From NCBI GenBank assembly GCA_000787465.1, contig JSYX01000197.1:1-56479 (forward strand): a stretch of DNA of 56,479 nucleotides, read 5' to 3'. Made by a program: the position numbers and the translations under genes. The notes beneath the pieces are model-generated. The model worked only from the letters and a program-made list of their open reading frames with translations, did not search any database and was not told the origin of the DNA. Positions 54,896-56,479 of this stretch are shown piece by piece (within the stretch, counting starts at the first letter, position 1; the number at the start of each line of letters is the position of its first letter). This stretch comes from Thermomucor indicae-seudaticae. Lineage: Eukaryota > Mucoromycota > Mucoromycetes > Mucorales > Lichtheimiaceae.

Positions 54896-55740
54896 TGGTG
54901 TTGACCCAACAGAAATTACAGAGGTGATTTAATAAATACTTTTTTCTTCGACTCTATATTACAAGTTCGATGACAAATCCGGCTTTTTGGTCGGAATGGC
55001 GCAATAAGCAGCCACTCCAATTGATCGATGCATCTGATTGGCTGAAATGCTACCTACGACTTTCAAGATGTTCCCACCATCAGATATCTTGGCTTTTCTG
55101 TCAGAAAACTAGGTTTATGGCATGACTGCCGGTGATTGCAGCACCCACGGACATGTGAGCGGCATCAAGCATAGCGCGGAGCCTGCTTAGAGACGGAACG
55201 GGGCTCAGGTGCACCCCCGCGAGAGCTTTGCGGTGGAATCATCCGCGGCAAGGAAAAGTTCTGCAAGTGGCGCTTGCAAGCGTGCCAATAATCAACCTTC
55301 CCTTGAACAGAGATCAACTTATCTGAAATGACACATGCACATGCTGTTTGCAAAGACTTTCTGGAATAACGGTTTTACCGTAATGTGGGAGATCGCGACG
55401 CGCATTGTGTTTCAAAGCATGGTTCAATCCATTGCCATTGCATTACTATGGAAAAAGGAAAGCATGCGACCATGACAACGCTTTTTATTTACAGTGGAGA
55501 ACGTAGCAAAAAATAGCGATAATAAGGAAACTCCAGACACGCTCCAGTATGGAAAGATCCCTCGCAGACCATTCATCATGCAAAGAGAAAGAGATAGAGG
55601 AAGAAGACGCGGACAAGGATAATTGATTGTCGAACATATATACTTGTGATATCAAATGAGACAGACCACCGCAAAGACATAAGATGCAAATAAACCAAGA
55701 TAATTAGCCGTTATTCTTTCAAGCAATCAATGCGTACGAA
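54896..55740. other. Intergenic, no supported gene
   Basis: Promoter of the acetyltransferase gene, then sequence without a recognised gene. Short frames at 55165-55353 are featureless. Confidence 0.45.
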
Positions 55741-55744
55741 CCTC

Positions 55745-56215
55745 AAGATAAAGCAATACGCTGTCTCGTATATAAACAAGATCGAGGTTGGGTCATACAT
55801 ATGGCAGAGGTCCATCAGCAGATGGAGCATTACCACCTCACTTTCTCAGATCTCTGGAAGACCCAAGAAAGCGAACCCGGTAAAACACCAATCTATAGTA
55901 AGGTGTCAGTGAAATCCGTAAAACAAAGCATTGAAAATATATACGGATACTTACTTTCTCTCTTTGGGAATACCTGCTAACCGGCAAATATGCCGCCCCG
56001 TAATACAAGCAAGATCGAGGTTGGGGTAGACAGTAGAATCCATCAAAGGATGGAGCACCACCACCCCGCTTTCCCAGACCTGTGGAAGATCCGAGAGAGC
56101 GAACGCGGGAAACCACCAATCTATAGTAAGGCGTCAGTGAAATCCGTAACATAAAACGTAGGCAATAGATCAAGGTTACTTACTTTTGCTGCTTTGGGAT
56201 ACCTGATACCCTAAC
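55745..56215. repeat. Tandem ~230-bp exon-like unit, two copies
   Basis: Unit A (about 55745-55975) and unit B (about 55990-56215) are direct repeats. Shared words include AAGATCGAGGTTGGG, ATGGAGCA, CACCAATCTATAGTAAGG and GTCAGTGAAATCCGTAA. On the minus strand each unit has an acceptor (ACTATAG|ATTGG) and a donor (AAA|GTAAGTA), as expected for a duplicated exon plus intron. Confidence 0.85.
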
Positions 56216-56479
56216 AAAGTACTCGTTAATATATCGCGAGAAAATAGCGGATAACACGTTGTGTACTTATCTTGATCCCGTAGTCAATGCATTCACAGCC
56301 TAGTGAACAAAGACAATGAGACATGCTGTAAAAAAGTTCTTTGGATGTCCAATGCAAAGTACTTAGCTGGTTCACATTCCAAGTTCCTGATTTGAAAAGA
56401 GAACAGAAAGCTGGCTCCAACTCCAAAGATGCCCCGAGCTGTAGATCTAAAAATACAAATAGATGAGTACAATACACGC
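55850..56479 (-). CDS. Partial gene with duplicated exon, product unknown (runs off the window)
   Basis: The exon copy in unit B is open in one frame: WWFPAFALSDLPQVWESGVV, then VLHPLMDSTVYPNLDLACIT and GRHICRLAGIPKERK, ending at a GTAAGT donor. The copy in unit A has an in-frame stop after GLPEI and several substitutions, so it looks decayed. A further upstream exon end (GIPKQQK before GTAAGTAAC near 56195) repeats the GIPKxxK word, implying a third homologous exon. I do not recognise the family; a short-repeat protein or a mobile-element-derived gene are both possible. The 5' part lies beyond the window end. Confidence 0.5.

Noticed and set aside
1..56479. CRISPR arrays, rRNA genes, bacterial operons
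   Set aside because: No regularly spaced repeats or rRNA sequence were seen, and the genes carry spliceosomal introns.
1..56479. tRNA genes
   Set aside because: I looked for the GGTTCGAAT-type B box with a matching A box and acceptor stem and found no convincing case; a covariance scan was not possible.

Overview
The window is eukaryotic nuclear DNA from a fungus, most likely a Mucoromycota/Mucorales-type genome. The evidence is short (about 50-80 nt) GT-AG introns with weak branch sites, compact gene spacing with convergent 3' ends tens of bases apart, fungal families (Ert1/AcuK-type zinc cluster activator, Atf1-type bZIP, Pof3/Dia2-like F-box protein, Pxr1, Scp160/vigilin), Mucorales-style relics of Tc1-like and Tnp2 (CACTA-like) transposases, and a fused or bicistronic MOCS1 locus. 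Species is not determinable from the sequence alone. Exon joins given here were worked out by hand from splice sites, reading phase and family conservation; no alignment or search was run.

Layout. 0-2 kb: two abutting unknown ORFs. 2.5-3.7 kb: LRR-like unknown protein. 4.0-5.4 kb (-): secreted GDSL phospholipase B1-like protein. 6.1-10.8 kb (-): a 20-exon Slo-type potassium channel. 11.5-14.0 kb: bZIP and forkhead transcription factors, divergent. 15.3-18 kb: RPS25 converging on MOCS1. 18.3-20.2 kb: BAG co-chaperone converging on a His-rich PPxY protein. 21-23.4 kb: transposase graveyard. 23.8-25.9 kb: Pxr1/PinX1 G-patch protein and a two-domain hephaestin-like multicopper protein. 26.4-28.8 kb: F-box pseudogene. 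28.8-31.3 kb: AT-rich gene desert with a ~0.5 kb inverted repeat. 31.3-35.3 kb: Ert1/AcuK regulator, Bud31, methyltransferase. 35.6-40.2 kb (-): kelch membrane protein and Alg10. 40.7-43.1 kb (-): intact F-box/TPR/LRR gene, the inverted paralogue of the 26-29 kb pseudogene. 44-47 kb: vigilin. 47.3-49.2 kb: mitochondrial carrier and acidic GPI-type protein. 50.1-54.9 kb: sulfiredoxin, eIF3i, RPS15, and a Met2/CysA-type O-acetyltransferase. 55.7-56.2 kb: a tandemly duplicated exon-like unit of an incomplete gene.

Functional picture: ordinary housekeeping (two ribosomal proteins, eIF3i, Bud31, vigilin, Pxr1, Alg10, molybdenum cofactor, sulfur assimilation, peroxiredoxin repair) mixed with regulators and secreted proteins. 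Genes are not arranged as a pathway cluster; the clearest positional links are divergent promoters (bZIP/forkhead, eIF3i/RPS15, MOCS1/BAG, Ert1/Bud31) and tight convergent ends.

Most interesting points: the Slo-family channel with a retained TVGYGD filter but no recognisable calcium bowl; the MOCS1 locus where a MoaA-ending Gly-Gly plus stop codon overlaps a splice donor and the skipped intron encodes a mitochondrial-presequence-like stretch in frame with MoaC; the hephaestin-like protein whose first cupredoxin lacks trinuclear ligands; and the repeat structures at 5.6, 30.1-30.6 and 55.7-56.2 kb.
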